DNA from: Armillaria gallica
Taxonomy: Eukaryota; Basidiomycota; Agaricomycetes; Agaricales; Physalacriaceae
Assembly (NCBI GenBank): GCA_037576215.1
Contig: JBANDB010000003.1
Span: 7,874,001 to 7,938,000, forward strand
Direction of reading: 5' to 3'
Length of the DNA stretch: 64,000 nucleotides
The notes under the pieces are model-generated. The model was not told where the DNA came from. It saw only the letters and a list, made by a program, of their open reading frames with translations, and did not search any database. Below are positions 34,820 through 47,072 of this stretch, piece by piece. Numbering within the stretch: position 1 is the stretch's first letter; each line of letters begins with the position of its first letter. Position numbers and translations under genes: made by a program.

Positions 34820-35315
34820 CTACATCCAAAATCTTCTCGGCTGATATCGGTGTCTTTCCCCAGAATCCCGGAACCGAAAGTCTGAGCGCTTGAGGATGAT
34901 GCTATCATACAAACCTTGCTCCTTAAAGGTTAGATCCCCATCCAATTGACGATCTACTAAATTCAGGGACGCGTTCCGGCGACAGGCAATTATGATACTC
35001 ACCCTTGATTGATGGTTATACGAGGTCCTCGAGATGCAAAAGCCTGAGAAACTCAAGACTATGGCGCTTCTGTACGGCTCCAAACGAGATATCACCTCCC
35101 GGAGGCGACAGAAGCAACCTTCCTGCAATTATTTCTTATGGCTTAGGGAAAAGTGGCACCAGTCACGCATGATGTCGGGTGACGGTGAAAAAAAACTTGA
35201 TCAACCATGCCGTATCGTCCTGGAATGTTCATCACGTCAATTTTCCAGCTCTTGTCACTGGTTACGGAATTACTTACACCAGCAGGGTCGATGCAGGCAG
35301 CGTATGGCATTGCCT
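34820..35315 (-). CDS. Unrecognised exon-like segments
   Basis: A minus-strand frame at about 35307-35140 reads MPYAACIDPAGVSNSV...DKSWKIDVMNIPGRYGMVDQ and then runs into a TTTTTTTT stretch. An acceptor-like TAATTGCAG at about 35130 precedes a second coding-like segment (RLEPYRSAIVLSFSGFCISR), which ends at a GGTGAGTATC donor near 35005. A third segment (LYDSIILKRSDFRFRDSGER) follows an AG at about 34925. The pieces may belong to one spliced gene. No domain is recognised and the first donor is poor. Confidence 0.3.
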
Positions 35316-35339
35316 AAGTAAGTGAGAAAATCGATCAGT

Positions 35340-38300
35340 TGACTCGAAGAAGTGCTTATTCTACCCCCCAAAATTTACTAGCAATTGATCGGTCACTTTT
35401 AGGATGCCGAATGCATCGAACTATGGGGCTAGTTTCATGGCACGATTGTGCCTACGATTTGCAGTTCATTTCCTTTGTGCCGGAGAGGATACAGGTCACA
35501 AATAGTTATATTGTGATGTGTTAAACCGGAACTGACCGAGAGCTATTCGCAGTTCCAATTTGTTAACTATTTTTGTGAAGCAGGTAAGTGGTCTATAAAA
35601 AGTTGCAGCAGCACCTATACAACCAGTGTCCTACGTGCCCGTTACCTCTGTTATGAACTCTATGGTGGTCTCTGTAAGATCAGAACGAAATAGCCGACTA
35701 TAAAGCAAGACTAGCAGGGAAATTCGAGCCATGTGAACAGAAATTCGGAGAAGATTCACCCACATCGGATCAACTGGAAAAGGCGACCTCGAATGCAACT
35801 GAGGTACGTTACAATTTCTCCATCGGTTAGACTTCTGGGAAGGAGATTTGTCCTCGGCGATAATTAGTCGGAGGTGGACACAAACAAGGTGAAGAAATAA
35901 GGACGCGGTCCGCCCGAGATAGTTTTGCGATTACCGCGTGCGAAGCCAGACAAGTAAAGAGATATAATGTGATCTGTACCTGATCAATAAGTACCACACT
36001 TTCGACGTGACGTCGGCTCGGTATTTCGTATTGAATGGAATTCGTGCATGTTGGGATTGCCTTTAGCCGACAGGGAACAGTGTTACGAAGGTAAACTCGT
36101 TGAATCCCTTGACACCCGCCGGTTTCAGAGGATTAATCACTTGCGGCCAGACACGGGTGAGGGAAGATTACTTCTGTTCCAAACCGAGAATAGCACTTCC
36201 AGTTTGGCCATATCCTGCACGCGGATCCGCGTTGATTCGTTTCTTGCCGATGATCTTTCTCGGACGTGCCAGAGGCCCTTGGCAAGAATTACTCGTGGCC
36301 ATGTCAAACCAGCTGCGCGTCCTTGGTAACAAGAAGAATACCTTAGGATGGAAAGAAAGTTGAAAGTACTCTCGATGGCAACTTCTGACATTCCTAGACA
36401 TGGAAACACACTGCTTTACTGGAATGTAAGATTAAACCTTCTCACGGCCCTCTATACTTAACTGTCAATCCTCTGAAGTTCTGCCTGAATCACGGTTCCG
36501 AATAGCGCCATAGAAATATTTTTTGTGATCCTTTGAGAGGTGTTGTAATACAATTCGGTGTCTGTTCCAGTTGGCTGATGATTTCGCACGTTACTATCGC
36601 CGTTTAACACTAATCAAAGCGGAGGTATTGTTCCATTGGCCAATCGAGACTGGATGGCAACCGCTACCGCCAGATTTCTAATTTAATCCACTTATACATT
36701 GGGTACTCGACCAGTGCACGCTACGCCCGTTAAGTACTATCATTTCCACTTCTTCCGCTCACAGTATGACCTAAGTATTTTCGATGATGTCTCCTGTAAC
36801 ATTACGCCTAGAACAGAGAACAGACGAATCTCCGTGCCAGCGCTATAATCACATCGTTGTATTGGGGAAAGCCTCAAAAATACCACCTGAGCATAATTTT
36901 ATGTATCGCGTAGGAATGATGAGATCAGAAATCAGGAAACAAAAATCGTAGCCGCAAACATGAACGGAAACCCTCTCATTGATGTGCGGCAGTAGTACGA
37001 TTCAAAAGGGAGATAGGTATCAGAACGACTGGATTTTGGGGTTATTCGGTGCTCCGAGGGAGTTATGTGTGAGTCCTTTTCTCTGCAATGGACGGGTTGC
37101 AGAGACCTAGAAGCTCGTTCATATGAGGCAAGCTATAATTTCTCCCAGCATCGAAGTGGGGTGCCTACAGGCGGCAATAAGGTTAGGCCTGACTGTAAGT
37201 CAAACTTCTGACGACCCCTAGCAAAAACACCTGAGTGTAGTCTGAGATAAAAAAAATTACTTCATAATCATCCTTCATCACAAGGATTTATGAGCGTGCT
37301 ACGGCCTAGCTAGCTCGTCGATCGGACGTTCCTGAAGACAGCAATAAACGGTATCCGTCTAGAAAAAGGAGGCTGCTGATCAAGCACGTACGTCGTCGGC
37401 AAATGACAAAGGTCGTGATCGGGGTCGGTCCAGCAACTGTTATCCATGTACTTGTGCATTAATTTATCGACTCGTGGGGCGAGAAAAAAGGATGTAGGAT
37501 AATATCTCAAGGCTAGTTGTCCAGGGAAGAATCGGCGCGTTTTGCGTAGCTGGGTTGGGCCAGAGTTCAGTAAGCGCTCAGTCTAAAATTGACACATGCA
37601 ACGAGGTCATGAAGCTCGAAAAATGAAAAGAAAAAGGCCCTGGCAGTGCGATACACGAGTGATATTTACCATCGCGGTTAAAGGGAAAGAAGCGAGTAGT
37701 GCATGGTTAGTCCTGAGATCCCGAGATCTAATCTTTGATGCATCTAAAGTTCCCCGCAGTCGGGCCGGAGCCAGTTGATCCCAAACTCCCTTGCAACTCC
37801 CTTGCACCTGATAAACTGGATAGGGAGATCGTGTCATATAAGTAACTCAAGCCTCGCTAAGTAATATTCGCTACTCTTGCTCTCCAGACAAGGAACCAAC
37901 ACAGGAAGAATGAAACTCACGAATTAGAAAGGCGAATTATTTGTGGATCATGACACGCGCTTTCGCGTGTTATTTAGTAACATCAAAGATATGCTATATG
38001 GGTTTTCTCGGCGGTAATATTAGGGATTACGTTCGTCGATGTGGTACTATAACCGGAACGACAGCATCAAAATTACACGGTCTACTTGCGCCTCAGTCGG
38101 CGCGCTCGGCGGTTTGGGTCATTTTCCGATAAAGTATACGGATTCCGCCACAGGGTATTATCTATCGGACATATGCAACGACTACGTACTTGTCTTCTGA
38201 GCAAAGAAGCCATATTACTAGCCAAACAGTGCCGCTTGAATCATTAGTCCTCGTAGTCTGTTTTATCCGCAGTTTTCTTTTTGGGATTTTCTTAAGATTC

Positions 38301-38690
38301 GTTGAAATACCGTTTAAATAAGGAGTGATGGCCCCGCCTGATTTCTTACATGGTGCTGATACGTTGCGTCTCAATCACCCTGGAATTAGACTGTTATCAT
38401 TACCAGCACTATGTCCTACACACGGAGGATCCCGGAGTGCAACCCTTTACTGGAACCGAATCGGAATCTCTCAGTAAACAAGGTTTTCACGGCTGTGAAA
38501 CAAAATCTATTTGGTATATGTGTTTCTTTGTCCACCTGAGTCGATGTCGGCACTGGCGACTACGACATGCCGCCTCGGATTTCTCCAGCATTGAGTTCGT
38601 CCCCAGTTCCCAGCTCCGAGGGTGAGGCTATGCCCGTTTTAATCTGCCTTTTCCATGTCTTCTTGATCGAGCGGAGTGTGGTTATCCACC
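35340..38690. other. Gene-free stretch of 3.3 kb
   Basis: I find no supported protein or RNA gene here. Overlapping frames of about 60-93 codons occur on both strands near 36048-36409, which is typical of non-coding GC-balanced sequence. No tandem or inverted repeat stands out by eye. Confidence 0.4.
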
Positions 38691-38696
38691 TACATA

Positions 38697-41600
38697 GTTT
38701 GACGCAGCATGCGCTGGGTCCTGGGACGGTATGGTCCAGCGCCGCTCCTCGCTGATCTCGCACTCGATAGAAGCATTTGATATTCCCGCCCCAGTTCACG
38801 ATCCACGAAGCTCCACTCAATAGCGTTGTTACGCACTAGCTGCGGACTTATTCATTTTCCACTTCTCGTGTTTCATTTCTCCAGATAGCATGATGATGTT
38901 ATCCCACGGAGAGGTCGCCATCTGTACCAGAAACAAGATGTTCAATGGAATCCACCCACTCCGACTGTCGCCTGTGAGTTCCTACTGAATTATTCCACCA
39001 GTTGCGGGTCAACCGCTGAGATGAGACTAAAGCAAGTTCAGAGGCGACGTTTCTGGATTGTGTTGTATCCACAGTTCCGGATACGACGCTCGTCGCCGGT
39101 CTAATAGAATCACGCCGACGTTCAATACAAAGTACCTGGAACCATTGAGAAGTCATGATGGCGATGATGATATAGACCTATGCTCTGGCCTTCGACGTAT
39201 GCTATCTAGCCATTGCCCTCGGTGCCGGTTCGCTATTGCTCGAAAGCTGCAGTGGAAAGACTTAGTGGGAAAACCTCTCCTAGGAGGCGTTTTATTTCAC
39301 ATTCAGGAACCAGACATTCGGCGAAGCGATATAGTCCTAGGGATTTGAGCACATGAAACGGGTCGGAGTACGCGCGAGCCAGGTGAGAATCATCTTGGCT
39401 GATTTGTCATGTGTTTGAGGGTATCCGTACAATGGCATTACGGTACCTCCTTCGTGTATGATCATCAGCAATGTAACCTTCGGTAAGCTGAAGCTGAGAC
39501 CAGTCTAGCTCAGGATCTCCTTACAGGAGAAGCCCTTTAGCTGCACTGAGAAACGTCGTCAGAATTAGGAAGCGTGGCACGTAGATGGAGACCATGTTTC
39601 CGGACATCTGGCTTAGTAGAGAATAGCGGAGGCGTAGACTCAACAATGTAATAAGGCGTGAGAAAGGAGAGATCCGAAAGGCTCGTCGGCGGTCGTTCGA
39701 GTACCTGATAAGTACCTGCCTGGAATGGGGATAGGGAAAATTCGCACGGAGTCCGTAGGATGAGAATGTGCACAAGTCTCTCCATAAAATGTCCCGAAGG
39801 AGAAAACAGAGGGGTAATGAACCATCGTCATCGGAGGGGTACGACGCTGGCCTGGCCAATTTTACCCAAGGTCCATATCGTATGAAATTCTAGCAACTCG
39901 ATAGACGCAAAGTGAATGACAGCCCTCAAGCAGCAGAGGGACGACCGAAGGCAAAGCACAACAACCACCAAGAGGGAAAGGCATACCGAGAGACTGAAAG
40001 AATCCTATGAAGGGGTCCCTTAGAAAACCCTCCCTCCCGTTCGAGCTCGACAGGAGTTTTCAGCTGATAATCTCTGCTTTGTAAGACTTATACAAGACCG
40101 TAATACGCGGAACAGTATCGAGAGAGAGAGGCAAGCCCCCGTCGCGTTGGTCGAAGCGAAGAATGGTTGATAGTCTAATCTTAGAGCTTCGGGTAATTCC
40201 GAGATGACCCGATCCGGGTTGATCGCGAACGACCACCTCAAGATCCTTACAGCCCTCAGCGACTACGCAGAGAGCATCGAAAAAGTCAATCGTAGGTATG
40301 TGATACCATCTCTTGCTGGTCGTAGGTCTGACCTTGGCCGAAACTGAAGCAGAACCAACTGTTGGACCGACTTGTAGGCTATTTGCGACTCATTACTTCT
40401 TGATTCTCTTTGGCTACATCGCTCAGCATCCAATCACGGGTGAGCGGCTACACGGATGGACCTGAACGCAAAAAGACTTGGCAAGTTGTTTGTGACTCAG
40501 AGTCAATCTCGCAGTCCTATTCTTAAGATAGGCGACATCTCCTTGGTGCTAAATGTCAGGCGTAAGCATACTTCATTGCTCGGGCTGTACCTTTTCTCAG
40601 ATATCGGTATAGGATGACGTCCGCAGGGTTGGTCATTTATCCCCCGTTCATTTACGCAACTCTGTTACAATCGCGGTCACCTTATACTGCGCTGGCCCGC
40701 GCGTCTTTGGTCTTGGCCATGAATGACAACATATTTCTGTGCGCCGTCGGTGCACCCACTCTATTGCGCTACTTTGTCCAGCCAGAGGCGAGACTCATGC
40801 TCCGCATCATTGGCTGTATCCACTCAATTTGGTGACCAAGAGCGCCCACAGAAAGGTCGCACACTGTCCGCGGTATGCCGATTAGCTTCGTAGCGGGAGC
40901 GTGACATTCGTGCTACGCCCGTCTTCCAGGCTCTCGACCAGCGCAAGAAAGCCTCCCGCCACACACATCCAAGCTACCAGTTCCGTATCTGATCGTGATC
41001 GCGGGGACAAGAGTGGAGGCGTCCAGCACTTTACCAGATCATGACGCCGCTCGCGGTACTAACCCCCACACCACCATTAATTGATTGCCGTGGCCATGAT
41101 CCGGCAAGGCTTGGGTCAATAGAGAATATCATCTCTTCTGTTCGCTCTGTCACCATCTCCTCCTCCTCCTCCACGCGGCCACGAATCTAGGCTTTTGGAA
41201 CTGAGATCGGAGAACTATGTGGAAGCCTTTGCCATGTATGCGGCGCCATCTATTCAATAGCCTAGGATCCAGCTAGTACGCCTCGAGGGTGCTGCGTTCC
41301 TCCTCGAAGGTGGTCGTAATGATATGTCCTCGGACAGAATCTCGTTCTCCCGTCGGTGGCAACAGAGCCCTGTCAAGAACTGATGCATCGTCACCATTTA
41401 GTTACCGAAGCGGGTCTCGGGCGGTTTCATGGGATTTCATCGTGGCGCACATCCGAGTTCGCGAAGCCCCCACTGGTTGAAACCCCGTTTCATATCCTCT
41501 TGTCCTACTTTTTTATACAGGGAATACCTAAATCCCACAAGTCGAACCATCATGCGTTGGACCCTTCGTTTCAAAGTCCGGCGATCATTGAAGAAAGAAG

Positions 41601-42655
41601 AATCGAGGACGCGCATGACCATTCATCCTTGTAGCACATCGAAGGGAATACTGGGTTCCTGGCTTAACTTGCATATGGTATCGACGCTTTGGCATTCAAC
41701 TTCATGGCCAATCCCAGAAGCTTTAGTCTTACGCACGGAAAATCTGCTCACCCACGCTGGATTTCTAGAAGGCGGTGAAAGTCTTCTTGTCATGCTTGCC
41801 CCATCTAGATGACAAGATCTCTAATTCCTTCGTAGGTAGTACGTCCCCTGCTCGTCATCATATTTGCCGGCGTCCATTCACTAGCGAGTTTTCTGGAAAC
41901 CTACCTCTCCGTCTATATATTTACCCGAATCCTGATATTCGCTCATCTACACGTCCTGCTGACCTTAGATTTCCGGCTTGTACCTAGTCTACCGCGCCAC
42001 ATCATTGTAGCAAAGGTGAAGTAGTATTACACAAATGCTTGTAGGCATTCCTTTTCTCGAATATGAAAATTACAAGAGGACCTCCACTATGGCGTCTCCT
42101 AGCTATAGTAGTAACTGGTGCTACAATATTAAGGAACATGTAGGCAGCGAACGGTTATTGACCATTGTCCCTCTTAGCTCAGTTGGTAGAGCGCGTCACT
42201 AGTATTATCAACACACGTGACAATATTATGACGAGGTCAGTCGTTCAAGTCGGCTAGAGGGAAATGAAAAAAACCCGAGTGCCTTTTTGAAGTAGGTGGC
42301 GCCGCAGTTTCCATACAGATTATGAAGTAAATGAATTTACTCAGTTTCGTCTATCTCCTGTTTGACGGAATTGTCATCTGCGACTCACTGGTCCATGTTG
42401 AAGTGCTGATGACATCTGCACATCTGCCTTCTGAAGGGAATTGCTCTTGACGTACAAGACCCATACGAGGAAATGGACGTGTGCTACCCTAGAATTGAGA
42501 ACACCGAAGGGCATGAAATTGACCGGTGTAACGGCAGGAGCGATGGACGGAAGGCGGAGGTTGTATATTTACAATTGGCTCTTGAAATGCGATCGATCGC
42601 ATCGCAGAGCTGAAAGATCGGCGATGTGAGTTGAGAATCATATTTTGATGATATA
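38697..42655. repeat. Segmental duplication, copy 2 (partner 7918-10232)
   Basis: It matches copy 1 in the same orientation, with extra sequence at 38800-40320 (about 1.5 kb) and at about 41600-41740. The flank matches of the 1.5 kb insert are GATATTCCCG(T/C)CCCAG on the left and TCTGACCTTGGCCGAA on the right. The copy includes an intact tRNA-Thr near its right end. A plus-strand frame at 40614-40835 (LLQSRSPYTALARASLVLAM, shown in part) has a broken counterpart near 8320-8460, so the duplicated unit may once have held a protein gene. Confidence 0.85.
42168..42262 (+). tRNA. tRNA-Thr(AGT) with 23 base intron
   Basis: Acceptor stem TCCCTCT/AGAGGGA pairs fully. The D arm is GCTC-AGTTGGTA-GAGC, the anticodon stem CGTCA/TGACG, and the T arm AGTCG-TTCAAGT-CGGCT with one G-T pair. 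The anticodon AGT is at 42201-42203. The intron at 42205-42227 lies between positions 37 and 38, the canonical place for eukaryotic nuclear tRNA introns. Box A (TAGCTCAGTTGG) and box B (GTTCAAGTC) are in place for RNA polymerase III. The gene lies inside copy 2 of the segmental duplication and is the intact counterpart of the relic at 9729-9814. Confidence 0.93.
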
Positions 42656-42716
42656 TGACCTTTAACTAATCTTCGATATGAAAAGCTATTATATATACAC
42701 GTAAATTCAGTCCGTA

Positions 42717-42805
42717 GCCCTCTTAGCTCAGTGGTAGAGCGTGTCACTCGTATGTCTAGGAAAATATACCATGACAAGGTCAGTCGTTCAAGTCGGCTAG
42801 GGGGC
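42717..42805 (+). tRNA. tRNA-Thr(CGT) with 18 base intron
   Basis: Acceptor stem GCCCTCT/AGGGGGC pairs with one G-T. The D arm is GCTC-AGTGGTA-GAGC, the anticodon stem TGTCA/TGACA, and the T arm AGTCG-TTCAAGT-CGGCT. The anticodon CGT is at 42749-42751 and the intron is 42753-42770. Compared with the AGT gene 450 bases upstream, both the first acceptor pair and the first anticodon-stem pair have changed on both sides, so pairing is kept. That supports a functional isoacceptor rather than a relic. Confidence 0.92.
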
Positions 42806-42963
42806 ATTGTTTTTGTCTGCGCCCACAATAAAACTCTCTATAAAAAACTACATTTAAAATAACATCGTTACTTTTACTCCAACGGTAGAAACAAAAACAC
42901 GTCAAACGTAGGCGAACGAACAAGAAAAAGGACGGTCCAACTGATCGTGTATAACCGTAGCTC

Positions 42964-44723
42964 CTACCCTTCTTCTTTCTCAACGACTCCTGCTTCATCG
43001 CCTCCAGCACCCGTATCCCTTTCCCAACTAGTCGACGGCCTGCTCCCGCCGGGACCCCCGTTACTTGTGCTCAAAAAGTCCAACCAAGCGCCATCAACTC
43101 TGCCTGTGGTTGGACTATGTGTCGGCCCAGCACCAGCTTGGGCATTTGGCGGAGCATGTATCGGCCAATCAAAGCCTCCCGCGCCTCCGCCCGCTCCCGC
43201 CGTCCCACTCGACGAGCCCGGCCTGCCATGATCATCAAACAAGCCAAAGATCTCTGTGCTCCCACGAGACATGGGTGCACTCAGTGGGTAGCCCGTGTAT
43301 CGCCTCTCGCCGCCGAATTGGGTACCAGTGGAGAAGTTGCTCCCACCGCCTCCACCTCCTCCACCTCCTCCACCGCCGCCGCCTCCGCCACTGTAAAAGG
43401 GCGCATGGTGGTACTGCGTGGAGGGTGGAGGGTAGAAGCCTCCTTGGCCTGCGCCTCCTCCTCCCGCGCCTCCTCCGCCACCACCGGACCCGGACCCAGA
43501 GGAGGAACGACTGTGCATACCAGGTCCGGAGACGCTGGGTGGAGAGAGACGCTGCTTCTTGTGGGGATTCGGATTGGGGTGGGGGTGTCGAAGGGAGGAG
43601 ATGGGGATGGACGAGGACGACGTTGATGGTTGTTGGATGGGCGTCTGTGGAATGGGTGGCGGTGGTATCGCCATTGCGCGCGGCGGGGGCGGCGGGATAT
43701 GTGAGTGGTGGGACTGATGATGCTGCTGGTGGGGATAGTCGAGCTGTCGGGAGAAGGAGTGGGTTAGTTGGTACGTGACGAGAGAGAGACAAGAAGGGAT
43801 TAGAGAAGCAGCGCGGTTGACGGAAGCCAAGATCTGGGGCGTTGCCAACAGCGACGACGGAGTTTCAACGCCATGGCGACAACGCGGACAACAGCGAGCA
43901 CAACGTGTTCGCCATCGTCGAGCACGACACCGGAAAGAAGAGTGGATACCCTTACTCACCTCGCCAAGGTCAGCCGCGCCAACGGGTCTGAGTCGCCCAC
44001 TGCCCCGACGTTTTGACGGTACAGAGGACACGACTTCCTCCTCCTCCTCTTCCTCCTCCTCGTCGATGATCTTGACCGCGCCAGAAAAGTCGCCTGGTCC
44101 ACGCGTATCCTTCTCGCCCTCGTACTAGACAAGGCGTCGTCAGTGACCCCTATAGCGACCAAAAAGAAAAGACATATTCGTACGCGCAAATGTCTCTGAA
44201 CAATATCCCTGGTATCACCCGAGCAGTATTCGTACAGCTTGAGATGATGCCCCGGGCGTTCCTCTAAAAATAGACGAGCGTCAGCCGAGCCCTCTTGGCA
44301 CCACCAGACTCGAACACGCACCAAAGATGATCACAGCAACGTCCACACTACACAGCACACCGAGCTCGTACGCTTTTTTGAACAGCCCGTTCTTCCTCTG
44401 CACAGTCGATACGAATGGCGAGCCAAAAATAAAGAAGAAATGCCAAGAACTTTATTAGTCTCGTGTCGGGACAAAAATAGCAGCGACCGTTGGGATAAAG
44501 AAAGATGGGAGGAGGAGAGGACGGGGCTGGGAAGCGTTGGGGGGGAAGGGGATGGGGGAACAACAGATTAGAGCGTACCTTTAGAAAAGTCACCGACCGG
44601 TTTCGTTCATGCTACACCCGCACCCAAAAAAAAATCCATCAGCGCCTCATATCCACCAATACCACAGACCCAGCGTCGAGCACTCACAGTAATCGGCTGT
44701 ATCTCAATCTTTCTGCGTCCCAT
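42964..44723 (-). CDS. MADS-box transcription factor, MEF2/Rlm1 type, 6 exons, 389 aa
   Basis: Exons on the minus strand: 44723-44688, 44611-44579, 44397-44322, 44263-44184, 44124-43960 and 43743-42964. All borders are GT...AG and the phases give one 390-codon frame ending in TAG at 42964. The N-terminus [12 protein letters not shown] plus [28 protein letters not shown] and VDVAVIIF is the MADS DNA-binding and dimerisation domain (residues 1-57). A MEF2/SAM-like extension ([20 protein letters not shown]) follows. A nine-Glu run lies in exon 5. The tail has His-rich, Pro-rich and long Gly runs (GGC/GGA codons near 43330-43500), probably disordered. Rlm1-type factors bind CTA(A/T)4TAG-like sites and act below the cell-wall-integrity MAP kinase; this role is inferred from the family. 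The introns of 181 and 216 bases are long for this genome. Confidence 0.97.
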
Positions 44724-46430
44724 GGCGATGTGTGCTAAAGGTAAGGTGGTGGTGGGTACGAGGTGGGAAGTTTGTCGCCCTCTTTGCCCTTGGGTATGTA
44801 TTGCACTGCCGACATGCCGGAAACAAACATCCCCAAATAATCTCGGTGGCGGTCTTATTGCTCCCGTCGATCGGGTTCGACGATTTCGGATCTCATTTGT
44901 CTTTTCGATCTCAGTCAATGACCGGAGGAGTGGGATCAATCCATCAACGTGTCCCCATATCTTTGATCCCAGACGGATTACCCACTAATTATTTTTTTTT
45001 GCGCCCCCCCTCTCCCCCCTGATCCCGTGGTTTTGATCTTCTTATTACTTACAATGTACCCTCAACGCTTGGTAACCCCCGGCCGTATGATCTGAATCTC
45101 CGCGCAACCCGGCGCTTTCCTTCCCTCGCCCGCCCCGCAATAAACCCATTTTCGTCATATCTCCCTAGCTTCGCGCAGTCTCTTTTCCCACTCTCTCAAC
45201 TAGGAATCATCAACGAAAAAATCCCTTTGTTTGCTGATGGTTGCAATTCCCGGGATGCCGTTACCCCGCAATGATATCGTCGGGTGTTTACCTAACCCTC
45301 CCAAGCCCCCGCGCGCGCTCAATTCAAAGTTCGCGTCCGACGGTCGACACACATCTTCCCGCCCTTCTTCTTCTCGCCTCTACCCTATCTCCACTTGTTG
45401 ATTCGACGTCATTTTTTCACCACCAATCACTCGACGCGTGGATGATTCTTTGACCGCTCACAGAGAAAAAAAAATAATCAATTCCACATGGATCAACTCC
45501 TCCTCTGCTTTCGGGTATTTTACTCGTAACCCATCAACGGAAACCTCCAGTTCGGACGCGTTGAGGTAGGGAAGCCACTGATTATGCATGCATGACATAT
45601 ATGCCGCGGGAGAATACCTCTCTTTTCGGTCGACCCTCCCATTGGCTCTTTGTCTCCTCCCATCTTCATTGGCCAGTTCATCCCTGTCACCTCATTGGTT
45701 CTTGCCCTTTGTTCTCCCTTTCCCATCTACTCTTATTCGCTTTTTCTCGTTCCAGACCAGCGAATCACCCTACCCTCTCTTCATTTCCCAGTCACTCTTC
45801 CCTACCCTTGTTTACTCGGTCTACCGTATCCCCGGGTGGGGTTGGCTAAATCTTTCTTCCCCCATCTCGCTCTCTATCCCATCTTGTGCGGAGCCTCGCC
45901 CCTTCCTCCTCACTTGCGGCACCGTGACCAGACCTCGGATCCGTTACAGCCGTGGTAATCCTCTCCACTTACTTACACCAGACCATCGCGTCAAGTCACA
46001 ACGTATTACGTCCCCCTGCCCTCCTTCCTTGCTTGTCTCTCCTTCGCCCTTTCCCGGATATCTTACGTTCGAGGGGGGGAGCGAGGACACAAGTGACTCG
46101 TTACGTTGTAACGAGAGAAAAAAACACACCTTCTCCTAGGTGGGGCGTCTACATCGTTTCCGATAGCGCCGTCCACCAGCGCCAACCTCCCTCTTCTTTC
46201 TCGCCAAAACACATCTCCCGGCTCGTATATCATTACGTTGGGTTTCAGAAGAACCCCTCCCTCACTCTTTATCCTCAACATTCGAGCGGTCTCGATCCTG
46301 GCAACAATCAATAACCCTTCGAGCCCACGTTCATTTCCACTCTGTCAAGTGAGAGTTGCTGTGATTTTTTCTTACTCCGAACCGCCACTAACTGCAGCCT
46401 TCGACGGTCGACCTAACACGTGAGGGAGAT
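44724..46430 (-). promoter_or_regulatory. Long pyrimidine-rich region upstream of the MADS-box gene
   Basis: About 1.7 kb upstream of the MADS start is rich in C and T on the plus strand, so purine-rich on the minus (coding) strand, especially 44985-45030 and 45640-46060. It contains no supported gene. The plus-strand frames of up to 183 codons have the biased Ser/Pro/Leu/Phe composition expected from CT-rich DNA. It probably holds the promoter and 5' untranslated region of the MADS gene. I see no clear TATA box. Confidence 0.45.
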
Positions 46431-46435
46431 AGGCA

Positions 46436-46860
46436 TCTCACGACTTGCCTTCTTACTCCAGGCTTTCCAACGTACGAGTCATTTAGTCCCTCGAGCCCGC
46501 CACTATACCGGCGCCACGAGCAAAGATCAATTATCTGCATGGTGGCCGATTTACGACAATATTTTCTTGGCGAGACGAGGCGTTCACCGTTAAGGCTGGA
46601 CGTAGGATCGGACAGGGACGTCATGCCTTCGAGCAGAGATGATAAGCATCTCACCATCACCTCGCTTCGTTATTGCTCCAGGCTCTCCAAATCCCTCTAA
46701 TCCGCCACTCCTTTCTCTCGTATATCAACGCCACGAGCAAGGACTCATTGTCTGCATGGCGGGCTATTTACGATGTCTTGGCGACATATAGAATGACGAA
46801 GCGTTTAGCATGGAGGCGGTTCGTAGGTTCGAGCAGCGACGTCTTCTTTCTCCGTCAATC
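46436..46860. repeat. Two diverged direct repeats of about 200 bases
   Basis: About 46446-46600 and 46668-46830 share the order TTCTTACTCCAGGCT / TTATTGCTCCAGGCT, then CCGCCACT, CGCCACGAGCAA, TGTCTGCATGG / TATCTGCATGG and GATTTACGAC / TATTTACGAT. A further diverged relative appears at about 53598-53660 (AGCATTGTCTGCGTGG, ATTATTGCTCTGG). They may derive from a transposon or a coding exon. The second copy has an open plus-strand frame (SLSAWRAIYDVLATYR). Confidence 0.6.
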
Positions 46861-47072
46861 CATACTAAGTACACAGTTCCTCGAGCTTCAAATTCTTTTG
46901 TAACGGCGAAATAGCAAAGTCTGAATCTGATATTCTTTTGGATTCATATAAAGCGGAATCGTGTTTTGCCCCATGACTTTCAACGAGGAACCGCCTCTCT
47001 ACTATGCATATTATCAAAGAGTATTAAAATTTTGAGAACTGAACACCCAATATTACAGTATTGCGACGACAT

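Noticed and set aside
43065..43778. Long plus-strand frames (237 and 169 codons) at 43.1-43.8 kb
   Set aside because: They lie opposite the last exon of the MADS-box gene. Their length comes from the repetitive Gly/Pro codons on the other strand.
45588..46139. Plus-strand 183-codon frame
   Set aside because: Its composition is the Ser/Pro/Leu/Phe bias expected of CT-rich DNA, with no motif and overlapping frames of the same kind.
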